A stretch of 64,000 nucleotides of DNA from Siphonodentalium dalli (GCA_032622095.1 CP136069.1:44432194-44496193), one strand, 5' to 3'. Shown: positions 30,734 to 41,854, counted from the stretch's first letter. Numbers and translations are program-made. Notes: generated by a model from the sequence alone, not told the origin.

Positions 30734-32160
30734 TTAACCCATTCATGACGGGAGCTGCGCTGGTGCAGCATTAAAAACCCTGTGCCAGTGCATTATCTTA
30801 TATATGTGAGTCTCGCCATAGGTAAATATTGTTAGGACAATGCATTTTCTTATATATATGCAAGGTGCCCTATAGGGATCGACGAATCGGCAATTTCAAC
30901 ATCGAATCGAATCTCGAATCAAATCAGGATAATGATTCGAAATTGAATCGAATCTCGAGTCGAATCTTTATTCAAACACTTTAGTAGATTCGTGGTACTG
31001 ATCGGGGGTAGGAACAAAAATGGGCGCAAATGTCAGATGATTTTATAACGTCAGTGATATAACTCAGATTACGAAGAAGGTTCATTGAACTTAATTTCTA
31101 TGACATGATATATATAAATACAATATTTAATCACAGTTTAAAACAGTTTAATGTATGAGAATGGCACAACATCATTTCATATTTTGTGCCACTGCCACTA
31201 TTCGTGAAGTTCGTGAAAGAAAGCAGTTTGGAATTTGGAGCCAATGGAGTCTGATTTGAGTCATTGCAAACGGAAACTTTTCTGCGCATGTACGCTTCAC
31301 CCTGTCGCGCACAGCAGTCACGCGCGATATCAAAATTGCGCATCGTGACTTGTGAATAGCGCATACGCAAACGTGATTACAGAGAACTATATATAGTATC
31401 CCAAATTGGGGCTGTCTGTCGGAAAGCTGAATGGTTAACAAATTCCCGGATACAGATGTTGTTCGGATTTGGAGATGGCATGATGGAGCCCAAAATGTTT
31501 ATTTAATTTATTTATATCGTTTTAATTTTGAGTTAAAAAAAATATGATATTATTTTAATGATCTGAGTAACGCAATATAGGCTTTTCTGGTAAGAATGTC
31601 AGATACCGACATACAAATATGTCCCACACGAAATTCACTAACTTCAGTATCGCGACATTTCTGGTTTTATGTAGTGGAGGAAACCATGTGCGCTACTATT
31701 ATGGTACAACCGCAATGAACACGAAAACCATCACAGACCTGTACCTGCATGTTGCACGAGTTGCACCGACCTTACACGAGTAACCAGCATTGGGACTGGT
31801 GGGGCAATATATACGAGCAGTGAGCTTTTGGGCAACTTACCCTATACACATTGGACCATGGAAGTCACATATGGTCGCGGAAGGAGACTTGTGTTAAGTG
31901 TTGGGGATAATATGAATAATTTTTATATATAATGCAGTCTATTCCCAGTGATAAAGAACTTGTATATAACGATTCGAAATATCCCGAATCACCCGACCGC
32001 TTTCGAATCGAATCGAATCGGAACGTAAGATTCGAAATCGAATCGAATCTCAAAGCTTCGTCGGTCCCTAGTGCCCTATGGGTGACTCGCATATCTAAGA
32101 GAATGCACTGGCACAGGTTTTTCGCAAAATTTCAGGAAGCTCCAGTGATGAAAGGGTTAA
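30734..32160 (-). mobile_element. P3-type TTAA MITE split by a hAT-like element
   Basis: TTAA at 30734-30737 and 32157-32160; ends CCCATTCATGACGGGAGCTG and CTCCAGTGATGAAAGGG. Removing 30873-32070 and one 8-bp duplication leaves about 220 bp with the normal P3 order. Confidence 0.75.
30873..32070. mobile_element. hAT-like non-autonomous element, 1198 bp
   Basis: Perfect 8-bp target duplication GTGCCCTA (30865-30872 and 32071-32078). Termini TAGGGATCGACGAATC and, reversed, TAGGGACCGACGAAGC. Subterminal GAATCGAATC runs at both ends (30902-30965, 32003-32050). The interior is A+T-rich with no transposase; the small frames are broken. TAGGG ends with 8-bp duplications are diagnostic of hAT-type insertion. 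Confidence 0.85.
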
Positions 32161-32633
32161 AAACATGCTTCCAATAATAGAGTCCTCATCAAGCTCCAGA
32201 CCCTCTCTGTGGTCAATCAAACAATGTGTCCAGTGGAAAGTGATTATAGACAAAAGCAATTCACAGATGGCTGATAAATCTGAGATCAATAACCTATGAT
32301 TGCCTCTTGTCCCTTCAAGCCCTCGGACTGCGGGTCGGGTTAATTTTTATTCAAACTATCTCTATAATTTTATCCCTAGGAAGGGATTGATTGGGACCCG
32401 ATCAATGCCTTTCCTCCCACTTATGCCCAAAGATTGGAGTACGGGTTAAATTTTCCCCGACCACATCTATAATTTTTTTGTCCACATGGCGACGAATTGA
32501 TTTTTTTTCCTGACCATAATTAAAGAGTGTGAACTTAACTACTGTAACCTTCTCGGATACTGATTTTGGCTATAATGATGCAAGATTATATCCTGCAAAG
32601 CATAAAATTGCTACGTGAGTCAACAGAGGAATC
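32161..32633. other. No feature recognised
   Basis: About 470 bp with no coding signal or repeat match. Confidence 0.35.
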
Positions 32634-32788
32634 AACTAAGTTCTTAATTAAACGAACCTCATCTGAAGCTCACAGTTCTATGGTCAGAGCTTCGCTGGAT
32701 TCTTGATAATTTTATGGTGCAGAATGCTAGAATAAAATTTAGAGCTATTGATTATTGGCTGCACTTAGGTTCATTATTTCTTGCTATA
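32634..32788 (+). repeat. ~155-bp direct repeat, copy 1
   Basis: AGTTCTTAATTAAACGAACC, CATCTGAAGCTCACAGTT and TTATGGTGCAGAATGCTAGA are shared with 33555-33710 at high identity. Confidence 0.65.
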
Positions 32789-33003
32789 TGCAATAATTCC
32801 CTAAATAATTGACTCCTTAACCACGGCAGAATTATGGGTAACTTTTCAGGATTTAGTCGGAAATATGGCTTGTTGCCATTCATCGGAAAGCTCTCATTGA
32901 GAGCTTTCCGATGAATGGCAACAAGCCATATTTCCGACTAAATCCTGAAAAGTTACCCATAATTCTGCTGTGGTTAAGGAGTCGGTTATATAGGGCATTA
33001 CTA
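32789..33003. mobile_element. Family A palindromic MITE, copy 10
   Basis: Full palindrome with intact arms around CTCTCATTGAGAG. The extreme left end is mutated (CAATAATTCCC); the right end is GGGCATTACTATA. It separates the two copies of the 155-bp direct repeat by lying at the end of the first. Confidence 0.8.
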
Positions 33004-33554
33004 TATTTGCACTTCCATTTCTCCTGCTCTCATTGGTCTTGACTCTTTACATTTTTATCGATCTAGCAGTATATGTGCTTTGTCCTCCTGCCATCAGAAC
33101 TAAAATCCCAAAGAAATTTCAAAAGTATATTACACACATAGAAGTAATATATTACACACATAGAAGTAATATATTACACACATAGAAGTAATATCTTATC
33201 TAATTATTTCAGAACAGATCAAACTAACTGCCAACCCACCCTTTTAAAACGGCCCAGTAAAAATTTAAAATTTGAAATTATAAGACCAACCCCTTGAAAT
33301 GTGGTGGAATATTACCTTTTTAAGTAGAAATTTAATGAAAATTTTTATTCTCAAGTCAAAAATAATAAAATGTTGTACATTTAGTCTGAATCTACAAAAA
33401 AGTTAGAAAATATGGGACACAAACGAATTTCAAGAAATTGCAAATATGGAAGCAGTGGTGTGTAGATGATAATAGAGAGGTTGACACCTCCAGAATATAA
33501 ATATAAAAGATGCAGGATTATCTCTTAAATATGGTACACACAACATAAAAGAGG
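33004..33554. other. No gene; short minisatellite inside
   Basis: The only structure is a 22-bp unit (ATATTACACACATAGAAGTA) three times at 33127-33192. Confidence 0.5.
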
Positions 33555-33710
33555 AATGAACTAAGTTCTTAATTAAACGAACCTCATCTGAAGCTCACAG
33601 TTATATCGTCAGAGCTTCGCTTGAGTCTTGATAAATTTATGGTGCAGAATGCTAGAATCAAATTTAGAGCAATTGATTGGCTGCAATGTTCATTATATGT
33701 TGCAATATAT
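33555..33710 (+). repeat. ~155-bp direct repeat, copy 2
   Basis: Second copy of 32634-32788 with about ten differences. It contains no Family A element. Confidence 0.65.
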
Positions 33711-34495
33711 CTATCTAAACCTTTCACTTGTGTCAATTTTTTCTCTCTATTTCAATTCCACAGTATACCAGTATCTGCACTGAACTCCCTCCATATAAAC
33801 TGAAATAAAAATGAAAGTGTCAATGACATTGTAGCTCAACTTGGGGAGGCGCTAATAATTTTATGCCGAGCAGTAAATAGAATGATAAAGAAGAAGGAAA
33901 GTCAAAACATTCAGTAAATGGATTGTATTGTGTAAACAAAACTATTTTCATTTCAAACATTTCTCAAATATATGTGGGCTGCAGGGTGTGCCGATGGAAT
34001 TTATATGTGAAATGCAAGATGGCTGCAGATGGCCATGTTTTTAAAAACAAATTTGGAACAATTGGACAGCTTCCATCACGAATAGATTGGAAGTTTTTTG
34101 GGGGGTTAATTTTGGTATTTTAAACAAGCATTATAATAGTAAATCTCAGTAAAATATTTGAACCCAAAGCAAATATATCCACCATCGAGTAGCATGACTA
34201 TATAGTCACAGGATACTATTAAAGTAAAAAAAAAACCTTCATGCAAAACTTACCATATTAAGTATTAAGAATACAATTCCTGTATGTTAGGCAAACTGGG
34301 GTAGGGGGTGTTTTGGTAGAGGACTCGCAGTCAAGTGCAAATTGGTATTTGATTTCTCGATTCACTTTTGATAACTTCAAATAGAAAATAATATCTAGAT
34401 GTGACTGTCCCACTCCCCAGACGTACACTTGAACAAATGGATCAGCCATTTCAGAGTATTGGCCGAAAAATATACCGACCCAACAAATTGAGGTT
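33711..34495. other. No feature recognised
   Basis: About 780 bp. Open frames of 60-66 codons only. Confidence 0.35.
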
Positions 34496-34960
34496 ATAAC
34501 CCTTTACCCAACAGAACGGCCCTGTGCCAATGCATTCTCTTATATATGCGAGTCGACCATAGGTCGCCTCGCATATATAAGAGAATGCATTGGCTTAACA
34601 CATATTAAAAATGATAAAATTGTCAAAGAATGTAGAAAAATATTATAAAATTTTTAAAAAAAGGTAAGAAAAAATTATAAAATTGTTAAAGAATGTAAGA
34701 AAAAATGGTAAAAAGTGTTAAAAAAAAGTTTTTTTTTAGGTCAATGCATTCTCTTATATATGCGAGGCAACCTATGGTCGACTCGCATATATAAGAGAAT
34801 GCATTGGCACAGGGCATAACTGTAACCATCACAATGTGGTCAATGAACCGGTTCCAATGATATCCATATTTGTATGGTGTTATTGAGATAGACCAAAGAT
34901 ATTTTAGGCTGTTGAAGCTTTATTTGGGCGTTTTTGGCCGGTTTGTTGGGTAAAGGGTGA
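34496..34960 (-). mobile_element. P2-type MITE with decayed ends
   Basis: Left TATAACCCTTTACCCAACAG, right GTTGGGTAAAGGGTGAG: both TTAA sites are mutated. The spacer between the two shared hairpins is expanded by a duplicated A+T segment (AAATTGTCAAAGAATGTAG and AAATTGTTAAAGAATGTAAG). Confidence 0.75.
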
Positions 34961-35069
34961 GAATTTTCCACAAGACATGTAAAGTGATCTAAAGTTCCCT
35001 CATGGGGAATGGAGCACTAATATGGGAATGTCTAGGCTTAACGTTCATGAGACATCATGCTAATTCAAT

Positions 35070-35340
35070 ATCCAAAAGCCAGACAGAAAAGACAAGATTT
35101 AATAGGATACTATCAAACAGACTAATAAAATGTTATCGAAAAAAACATAAACGACATCACGCACACAATTTTCGTCTGCGAAGATCTGCCTTATGACAAG
35201 AGTTTTACACCATCCAATCCTCAATCACATCTCCCAATACTGTGTATCATTATAACCTGCGTAAATTGGTCTACCCAAATTAGACTAAATTTACTTATAT
35301 GTTATACGATTTGCTGAATTCTGATGTTCGGGATCTGTAA
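35070..35340 (+). repeat. Possible third copy of the repeat at 36.5/37.6 kb
   Basis: Phrases such as AGCCAGACAGAAAAGACAAG, GACATCACGCACACAATTTT and TTTACTTATATGTTATACGA parallel 37.68-37.92 kb. Conservation is weak. Confidence 0.3.
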
Positions 35341-35427
35341 TCTATATATGGCATTCGTTAAAAACTCATGGTTAAAGCTACAGAAGGTGTTCGCAATGTG
35401 TACAGCTTCAAAATATTACCAAGTTTG

Positions 35428-35507
35428 TTAACACGTTCACTGCCGACGCCCATTCAATTACATGCAAAAAGTGCGAGATAATGCGTAGTCGCCAGTGAAC
35501 ATGTTAA
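35428..35507. mobile_element. Miniature 80-bp TTAA element (P5)
   Basis: TTAA at 35428-35431 and 35504-35507. Ends CACGTTCACTGCCGACG and, reversed, CATGTTCACTGGCGACT. The smallest TTAA-flanked inverted-repeat unit in the window. Only one copy here, so the call rests on structure alone. Confidence 0.45.
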
Positions 35508-35574
35508 GCCATTATTGCCAGAAGAACATTGAAATATATAAGGAATTTGTTCTTATTTTAGTCATAAATAATCC

Positions 35575-35850
35575 TGCATAAACATTGTTTTTAGTTACGT
35601 TTTCACTTGTGTTGCAGAAGATAAATTACATAATCGAGGTGACTAATGGGTGAACGTGTACAGCACCAACTTCAACAGGGGAACTTCAATCTGATCCTTA
35701 AAGGTCTCCCACAATAGTTGAGGCCTAAGCAGAATGAGGTTCATGCAGGGTAAATTTGTTGATGCTAGACCGCTGTGGGGGACAGCGTCACTAAATTCAC
35801 CCTCTAGGGACCTCATTATGCAAATATCAGACACACTATATCCAGACTTG
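35575..35850 (-). mobile_element. D family, truncated copy
   Basis: D core in reverse orientation (ACATAATCGAGGTGAC, CTTCAATCTGATCC) and one terminal hairpin (GAATGAGGTTCATGCAGG / CACCCTCTAGGGACCTC), ending CCAGACTTG. The other hairpin is absent. Confidence 0.55.
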
Positions 35851-36650
35851 CACCAAAACATTGAAACGGTGAATGACATGAGGCACAACATTAAGGACAC
35901 TATTCTCAATGAAATTACATGTATATTTGTAGAAACACTTGCTAAGGACAAGAGATCTATAGGACCCCCCACCCCATATAAGGATGATAACCCACCACGT
36001 GTTAAATTTCTATTTCAGTACATAATTGTGTCTAATCAATGCCCACCAGACGACTCAGAGATATCTGATAAATCAACAAAACCAGACAAATGGTGTCATT
36101 CTACATTAGGCTTCATTTTTAACCATTTACCCAACAAACCGGCCAAATAAAGCTTCAACAGCCTAAAATATCTTCGGTCTGTCTCAATAGAACCATACAA
36201 ATATGGATATCATTGGAACCGGCTCCTTGACCACATTGTGATGGTTACAGTTATGCCCTGTGCCAATGCATTCTCTTATATATGCGAGTCGACCATAGGT
36301 CGCCTCGCATATATAAGAGAATGCATTGGCCTAAACAAAATCTTTTTTTTAACACTTTTTACCATTTTTTCTTACATTCTTTAACAATTTTATAATTTTA
36401 AATGTGTTAAGCCAATGCATTCTCTTATATATGCGAGGCGACCTATGGTCGACTCGCATATATAAGAGAATGCATTGGCACAGGGCCGTTCTGTTGGGTA
36501 AAGGGTTAAGGCATGAGGATGTGGCTTCCGAATTCATCAAACTGTTTCCACCTGAACGAAGCCAGACAAGATATTCTAGTGCTATAATATACTGTGTAGA
36601 CTGCTGAGATATATTGAGAAAGAAATAAACACCATCGACCACACTATACT
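35851..36650 (+). repeat. Dispersed repeat Y, copy 1, interrupted by P2
   Basis: 35851-36118 plus 36510-36650. The right piece reads, in one frame, HEDVASEFIKLFPPERSQTR, which resembles part of a protein, and its homologue at 37.65 kb reads similarly. A P2 element sits at TTAA in the middle. Probably a fragment of a coding transposable element or processed gene; not identified. Confidence 0.4.
36119..36509 (+). mobile_element. P2-type TTAA MITE with in-window empty site
   Basis: TTAA at 36119-36122 and 36506-36509; ends CCATTTACCCAACAAACC and GTTCTGTTGGGTAAAGGG. Repeat Y copy 2 (37645-37648) has a single TTAA at the matching place. Confidence 0.85.
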
Positions 36651-36767
36651 AATACGGAGGCCAAAGAAATCTGACAAAATTCACAACTATTATTAAGGAG
36701 TTTCCACATATACTAGTAGCCTAGTCCAAGATGTGAAAAGTTTAGATGGATCTATACAGAAAACTAC

Positions 36768-37222
36768 TTAACTCTTCCATGACTGGAGCTTCCTGAATAT
36801 ATTGCAAAAAACCCTGTGCCAATGCATTCTCTTATATATGCAAATCTCACATAAGCAGCCTCGCATATGTAAGAGAAAACATTGGCTTAACAATATTTAC
36901 CTTGTAAGCCAGTGCATTCTCTTATATATGTGAAGCTCCCTGGAGACTCGCATATATAAGCTAATACACTGGCACAAGATCGTTAATGCTGCACCATCGT
37001 GATGGGAGCTGCATTGGTGCAGCATAAAATATCATGTCCCAGTGAATATTTTATATATGCGAGTCTCCCATAGGGAGCCTTGCATGTATAAGAAAATGCA
37101 CTGGCTTACAAGTTCAAGATCAAGGTAAATATTGTTTGGCCAATATGAGGCTCCCTATATAAGAGAATGCATTGGTACAGGGTTTTCACAAAATTTCAGG
37201 AAGCTAGTCATGGAAGGGTTAA
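36768..37222 (+). mobile_element. Two fused P3-type elements
   Basis: Outer TTAA at 36768-36771 and 37219-37222. Near 37000-37025 the end of one P3 (GCTGCACCATCGTGATG) runs straight into the start of another (GGGAGCTGCATTGGTGCAGC) with no TTAA between. Four hairpin copies, in decay. Confidence 0.6.
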
Positions 37223-37373
37223 TATTCATTCTGTTTATGGCGGTTTTAACTATTTTTATAGCAATACCCATCGCTAAGACCATCCATATCTTTAAGTTTA
37301 GACTTCTGTGCATAGTTGTGTGTAACTTACCAATCTACATGCAAAGCTGAGAAAAGTCTGAGATACTGAGATA

Positions 37374-37586
37374 CAGTAATGCCCTAAGTATATGACCCTT
37401 TAACCATAGCAGAATTATGGGAAATTTTTCAGGATTTAGTCGGAAATATGGCTTGTTGCCATTCATCGGAAAGCGCTCGGTGAGAGGTTTCCGATGAATG
37501 GCAACAAGCCATATTTCCGACTAAATCCTGAAAAAATTCCCATAATTCTACCGTGGTTTAGGGGTCGATTATTTAGAACATTATTG
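37374..37586. mobile_element. Family A palindromic MITE, copy 11
   Basis: CAGTAATGCCCTAAG start preceded by TA; right end AGAACATTATTG, then TA. Several mismatches between arms (CTAAGTATATGACCC). Confidence 0.8.
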
Positions 37587-37589
37587 TAT

Positions 37590-37960
37590 CTGGTACAATG
37601 AACGAAACGTGACAAACTGAATCACTCTACATAGGCCTTAATTTTTAAGGCGTGGGAATGTCACTCCCCAATTCATCTATTTTTTTCCACCTGAATCGAG
37701 CCAGACAAGATATTATAGTGCTATACTGTGCTATACCGTGATCTAATATATTGAGAAAGAAATAAACACCATCGCCCACATGATTTGTCTGTGAGCCGCA
37801 TTCAATGGCCACATTTACTGCGACAAATCCCTAATTACCACCAATAATACTGTATATCACCAAAAACGCCGAAATTACTCGACTGGAATTAGAATCCTAG
37901 ATTTACTTATATATCGCATGATTTCCCTTGTGGTACAGTGTAGAGAACTTTCCAAATACA
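37590..37960 (+). repeat. Dispersed repeat Y, copy 2 (empty site)
   Basis: Aligns with 36085-36118 plus 36510-36650: CACTCTACATAGGCCTTAAT, TTTTTAAGGCGTGGGAATG, TTTTTCCACCTGAATCGAGC and AAGAAATAAACACCATCGCC. It has one TTAA at 37645-37648, where copy 1 carries a P2 element. Confidence 0.5.
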
Positions 37961-38300
37961 CGCCGGAAATGAAGGCATTAAATATTAATGTCGGGCAATG
38001 TCTCTCCTGTTGTTGAGTCTTCCGAGGTCACGGCGGGTTAACGAGGGCTCTATTGATCTTCATGTAATGTCACACATTTTATATTCCGTTCCCGATTCCA
38101 GGAAAATCCTTTGCTTCTGTAAATGGTTGTTTATACGTCTGGTGGCTTAGGTCGAGATTCCCCTAGTGAGAAGTAATTCTATGATCAATGTGATGATTGA
38201 CCTCTCCGGTAAGGGCAGATCTTGGACGTTTGAAGAATGGCATAGGTACGTCAGTACCATCACAGGGGATATTAAAGTGTAGTTAAAGTGCTCATCACAA

Positions 38301-38360
38301 TGCTCCTTACAGTGCTCCATACAGTGTTCCATACAATGCTCCATACAGTGTTCCATACAG
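38301..38360 (-). repeat. 12-bp minisatellite, 5 units
   Basis: TGCTCCATACAG-type unit in five tandem copies with T/C and A/G variants. On the minus strand it reads as repeated MEHC, but the surrounding frame shows no other protein feature. Confidence 0.85.
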
Positions 38361-38384
38361 GAACAAGCCAAGAGGGAGACATCT

Positions 38385-38700
38385 TCTGCCTAAAATGTGC
38401 CACTTCTCCATATTTTGGTCTCAGGGAGAAGTGACTTCTCTCTCATATACCAGTATGCCTACAGTAATGCCCTAAATAATCGACTCCTTAACAACTGCAG
38501 AATTATGGGTAATTTTTCAGGATTTAGTCGGAAATATGGCTTCTTGCCATTCATTGGATAGCTCTCACTGAGAGCTTTCCAATGAATGGCAACAAGCCAT
38601 TTTTTCTGATGTGGTTAAGAAGTTGATTATTTAGGGCATTACTGTATGTCCCAAATGCAAATTTAAAGAATATTTACTGACTATATTGGTGATCTTACTC
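38385..38700 (-). repeat. Family G, reverse copy with Family A inserted
   Basis: GGGAGAAGTGACTTCTCTCTC, CATATACCAGTATGC, then (after the MITE) TATGTCC and AAATTTAAAGAATATTTACTG, the reverse order of 24250-24330. The intact copy reads GGACATATGCATACTGG across the same point. Confidence 0.6.
38462..38644. mobile_element. Family A MITE, copy 12, with TA duplication demonstrable
   Basis: CAGTAATGCCC start, GGGCATTACTG end, TA both sides. The right arm lacks about 30 bp (AAGCCATTTTTTCTGATGTG). It interrupts Family G at its CATATG site, so the unoccupied sequence can be read in the copy at 24.29 kb. Confidence 0.85.
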
Positions 38701-40670
38701 AATATATTGGTTTTTATAAGTGGGTTCTAGTGTTGCATAATACTTATTGAATCATAGAAGGGTGAGTTTGGGTGTAGATTGAAGAGCCATTGTTAGTGAA
38801 CGTTCAGACTACCACAATTCAATCTTAAGTAGAAAGATTTCCGTCGTAGGAAGTAACCGGTAGTTGGATTGCGCATGCATGATCACAACAATGTCGCAAG
38901 TCAAAAAATAATATCAAGCACTGTTTGATTTTAGATGCAAAATCGTGATGTATCCTTGGCTTAAGTTGGCTACCTCCACTTACGATTTAGTTTTTCCCAA
39001 TTCCTCCACGATTGTATCGTGGTCATCTGAACGTTCACTTACTTCTTCCTGATAACAACCAACTTCTCCCTTCTTCTTGGTTATTAAACCGGCATTAAGC
39101 ACATTTTGTCTAATACAAAATCATGTTGTAAAATAATTTTAAATGTAGTAAAGGAATTGAGACTTTGATTCAAATATGCGATTTATTTGTGATGATCAAT
39201 GATAGTTAGATATGTCAATATATGTAGAGGTTTTGTACAAAAGGTGGGTTTTAGATAAATTTGTAAATTGTGGCTGCCTTGCCGGTGCTCAGCATGAATA
39301 TTTGTTCATCGTCTGTATTGTATGTTTTCAAACAGCTCATCCTAGAATTGTATACCAGATTTGTAAAATATTGCAATTACTCAAGCGATTGGCATTACAG
39401 TTTTACGAATCGGTTCAGGCATTAGCGAGTTATGAACATTAGAACTAAGGACGTCATAAAATAGTGAACTCCGTTCAAAAGTATTATATCAATAGCGACA
39501 TGCTTGTTAAAAGTGGCACGCTTGTTTTTTATTTGTATTTTGTATTTGTTTTCTAAACGACAAGCCCCTGTGGGACAATTTCACACCATCAGTGGATCAG
39601 TGGTAGTGTAGTATAGTCCAGATATGATCAGATAATATACCACAAATGAATTTGAAGAAACAGATGCGAAAAAGACAGGGTGAACCAAAGTCATTAAAGG
39701 AAAGAAACCCAAAGAAATTGTATTTCACCTGACCAATGCTATTTCACCTGCCTCCAGTCACCACTTCAGAGGGAGATAAAAAAGAAACATATTTTTTCGA
39801 TGACTTTGAATCTTCTTTGGTGGGTCATCTCTAATGATTTTAGACAGCTCATCAAGGGGAGGAATCTCACACAGTGTTCAGGGCAGAGTTCTGGGTGTAT
39901 TTGATCTCAGATCTGCCTGGCACAGGTCTCATCTTCTGACATCTAATCTTGACACAATGTCAACATTTGGATGGAGGTGGTTTCCATGGACCCTGCCAAA
40001 ATTAACTTTCGATGATTGATGAGTGGGTTTTAATTAGCATTGTGTGTGCCAAACTGGTGAAGCACCCTGGCCAATAGAGTGTCAGAATGTCAGAATTAAG
40101 GCTGCATCAGGAACTTCATCAGAAAGGGTCCCTGGCATAAGGTTCAACTTTAAAATTGCATCAGAAAACTTTCAGGTTATCTATCCTGAAATGTTGATAT
40201 GTTATTCTCACACTTAGAAGATTAAAACTCTAATTTATATTCATTTAGACTAAAAATTAATGCTCAAACCTTAATTAAAAAAAACTCAAGTTATTTACAA
40301 CCTTCAAAAAAAGTTGAATTAAAGAATTATGACTTTTCTTTTAAAAAATTTCCTCACCCTAAGACTGAGACAACAAATGTTACTATTGTTAGAATATTAC
40401 ACATTTCAGCTGCATCTGAGCATCTTTTCCAATGAAACACTTCTCTTGCTAATCACTTTTAGGTTGAATATATGTGAGATGCCAGGTGTTTCTTGGTGCT
40501 TTTCATGGATACTGATACAAACATGCTTTCAAAATGAGTTTTTAGTGCTAACAATTACAATCATCAGAATATATTGTCCTTACTAAAATAAATCTAAGTC
40601 ATAATATATTTCATTATTAATCAAAAGTATATATTTTTTTAGTTTTTATTGTCCTTCCAAGACAAGAGAC
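38701..40670. other. ~2 kb with few repeats
   Basis: No MITE of the listed families. Longest frame 85 codons (40329-40586). One segment (39780-40019) looks protein-like on the minus strand and is listed separately. Confidence 0.4.
39780..40019 (-). pseudogene. Possible broken exon or retro-fragment
   Basis: One minus-strand frame reads about 80 codons with only two TGA stops: VNFGRVHGNHLHPNVDIVSR, then after a stop DLCQADLRSNTPRTLP, then TLCEIPPLDELSKIIRDDPP. The composition looks more protein-like than other frames nearby, but I do not recognise the family. The plus strand is open for 61 codons over the same bases. It may be chance or an old exon. Confidence 0.2.
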
Positions 40671-40916
40671 TTAACCCTTCCATGACTTGAGCTTCCTGAA
40701 ATTTTGCGAAAAACCCTGTGACAATACGTTCTCCCATATATGCGAGTCTCCCTTAAGAGAATACATTGGCCTAACAATATTTACCTTGACCTTGTAAGCC
40801 AGTGCAATCTCTTATATATGCAAGGCTCCCTATGGGAGACTCACATGTATTAGAGAATGCACTGGCACATGATTTTTAATGCTGCACCAGCACAGCTCCC
40901 TTCATGAAAGGGTTAA
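40671..40916 (+). mobile_element. P3-type TTAA MITE
   Basis: TTAA at 40671-40674 and 40913-40916; ends CCCTTCCATGACTTGAGC and CTCCCTTCATGAAAGGG. The left hairpin is reduced by a deletion (GAGTCTCCCTTAAGAGAATA); the right is intact. Confidence 0.75.
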
Positions 40917-41137
40917 TAAAAAATATTTTTTTTGATAGTTTTCAATTCCAATCTACCTTGATTAATCTTAATTAATGTTTCTAATTCTCATCTTTGGAAC
41001 TCCTTTCAATTGGCTGAAACCCATTGTTTGATCACTACAATGTGAGGTCAGCTTATTATCATAGGGAAGTAATGACCAGAAACGAGATGCTGCTATTCAA
41101 TCAGAGGGATAAGAGGATTTCATATCTCACCATCTGC

Positions 41138-41557
41138 CAAACCCGTGTCTGTCATTTGCAGAATGATGTCCCCAGAGGGTGAATTTAGTGATGCTATCCG
41201 CACGGTGGGCTAGCATCACCAAATTCACCCTCTGTGAACCTCATTCTGCTTAGGCTTAAACTTCTATGGGAGACCTTGGACCAGATTGAAGTTGATGATG
41301 TTCACCCATTAGTCACTTTGATTATGCATTTTATCTTTTGCAAATTAGGGGACACAGAAACTTCCCAGAAGGGAAAACGTAACTAAAAACAGTGTTAATT
41401 TGAGACTATAGATACTTCCCAGAAGATGAGGACTAAGCAGAATGAGGTCCCCAGAGGGTGAATTTGGTGATACTAGCCCATCGTGCAGGATAGCGTCACT
41501 AGATTCACCCTCTGGGAACCTCATTCTGCAAATGACAACACACTACTTGCAGACTTG
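41138..41557 (+). mobile_element. D family, copy with perfect 8-bp duplication
   Basis: CCATCTGC flanks both sides (41130-41137 and 41558-41565). Hairpins at each end (GAATGATGTCCCCAGAGG / CACCCTCTGTGAACCTC; GAATGAGGTCCCCAGAGG / CACCCTCTGGGAACC). The D core is shortened and contains AAAACGTAACTAAAAACAGT, a variant also seen in the 44751 and 45761 copies. Confidence 0.8.
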
Positions 41558-41854
41558 CCATCTGCTCTTTGTCCTAGACAAGAGACTTAAATGAGAAACA
41601 TTTACCTTAATTCCCTATCAGCATATTATAATTTGCCCTTTAATATTCATATTAGCATACATAAATTAAGAACTGCTAACAACAGATTGGCCAATGAGGT
41701 GAAGAAATGGAAAAAGAGGAAAAAGAACAACAAGAGCACCACCAGGCATGGCTTAATTAATACGCCCGTTTGCAAAGTAAATAGTTGTCATCTTTCAATT
41801 ATTATCAAAGAAAATTGGCTATCAGGTAAAAAAACCCAATTCGAATTTGACCTG

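Noticed and set aside
38147-38371. Cys/His-rich repeat peptide (MEHC repeats)
   Set aside because: It is a product of a 12-bp minisatellite; the rest of the frame is not protein-like.
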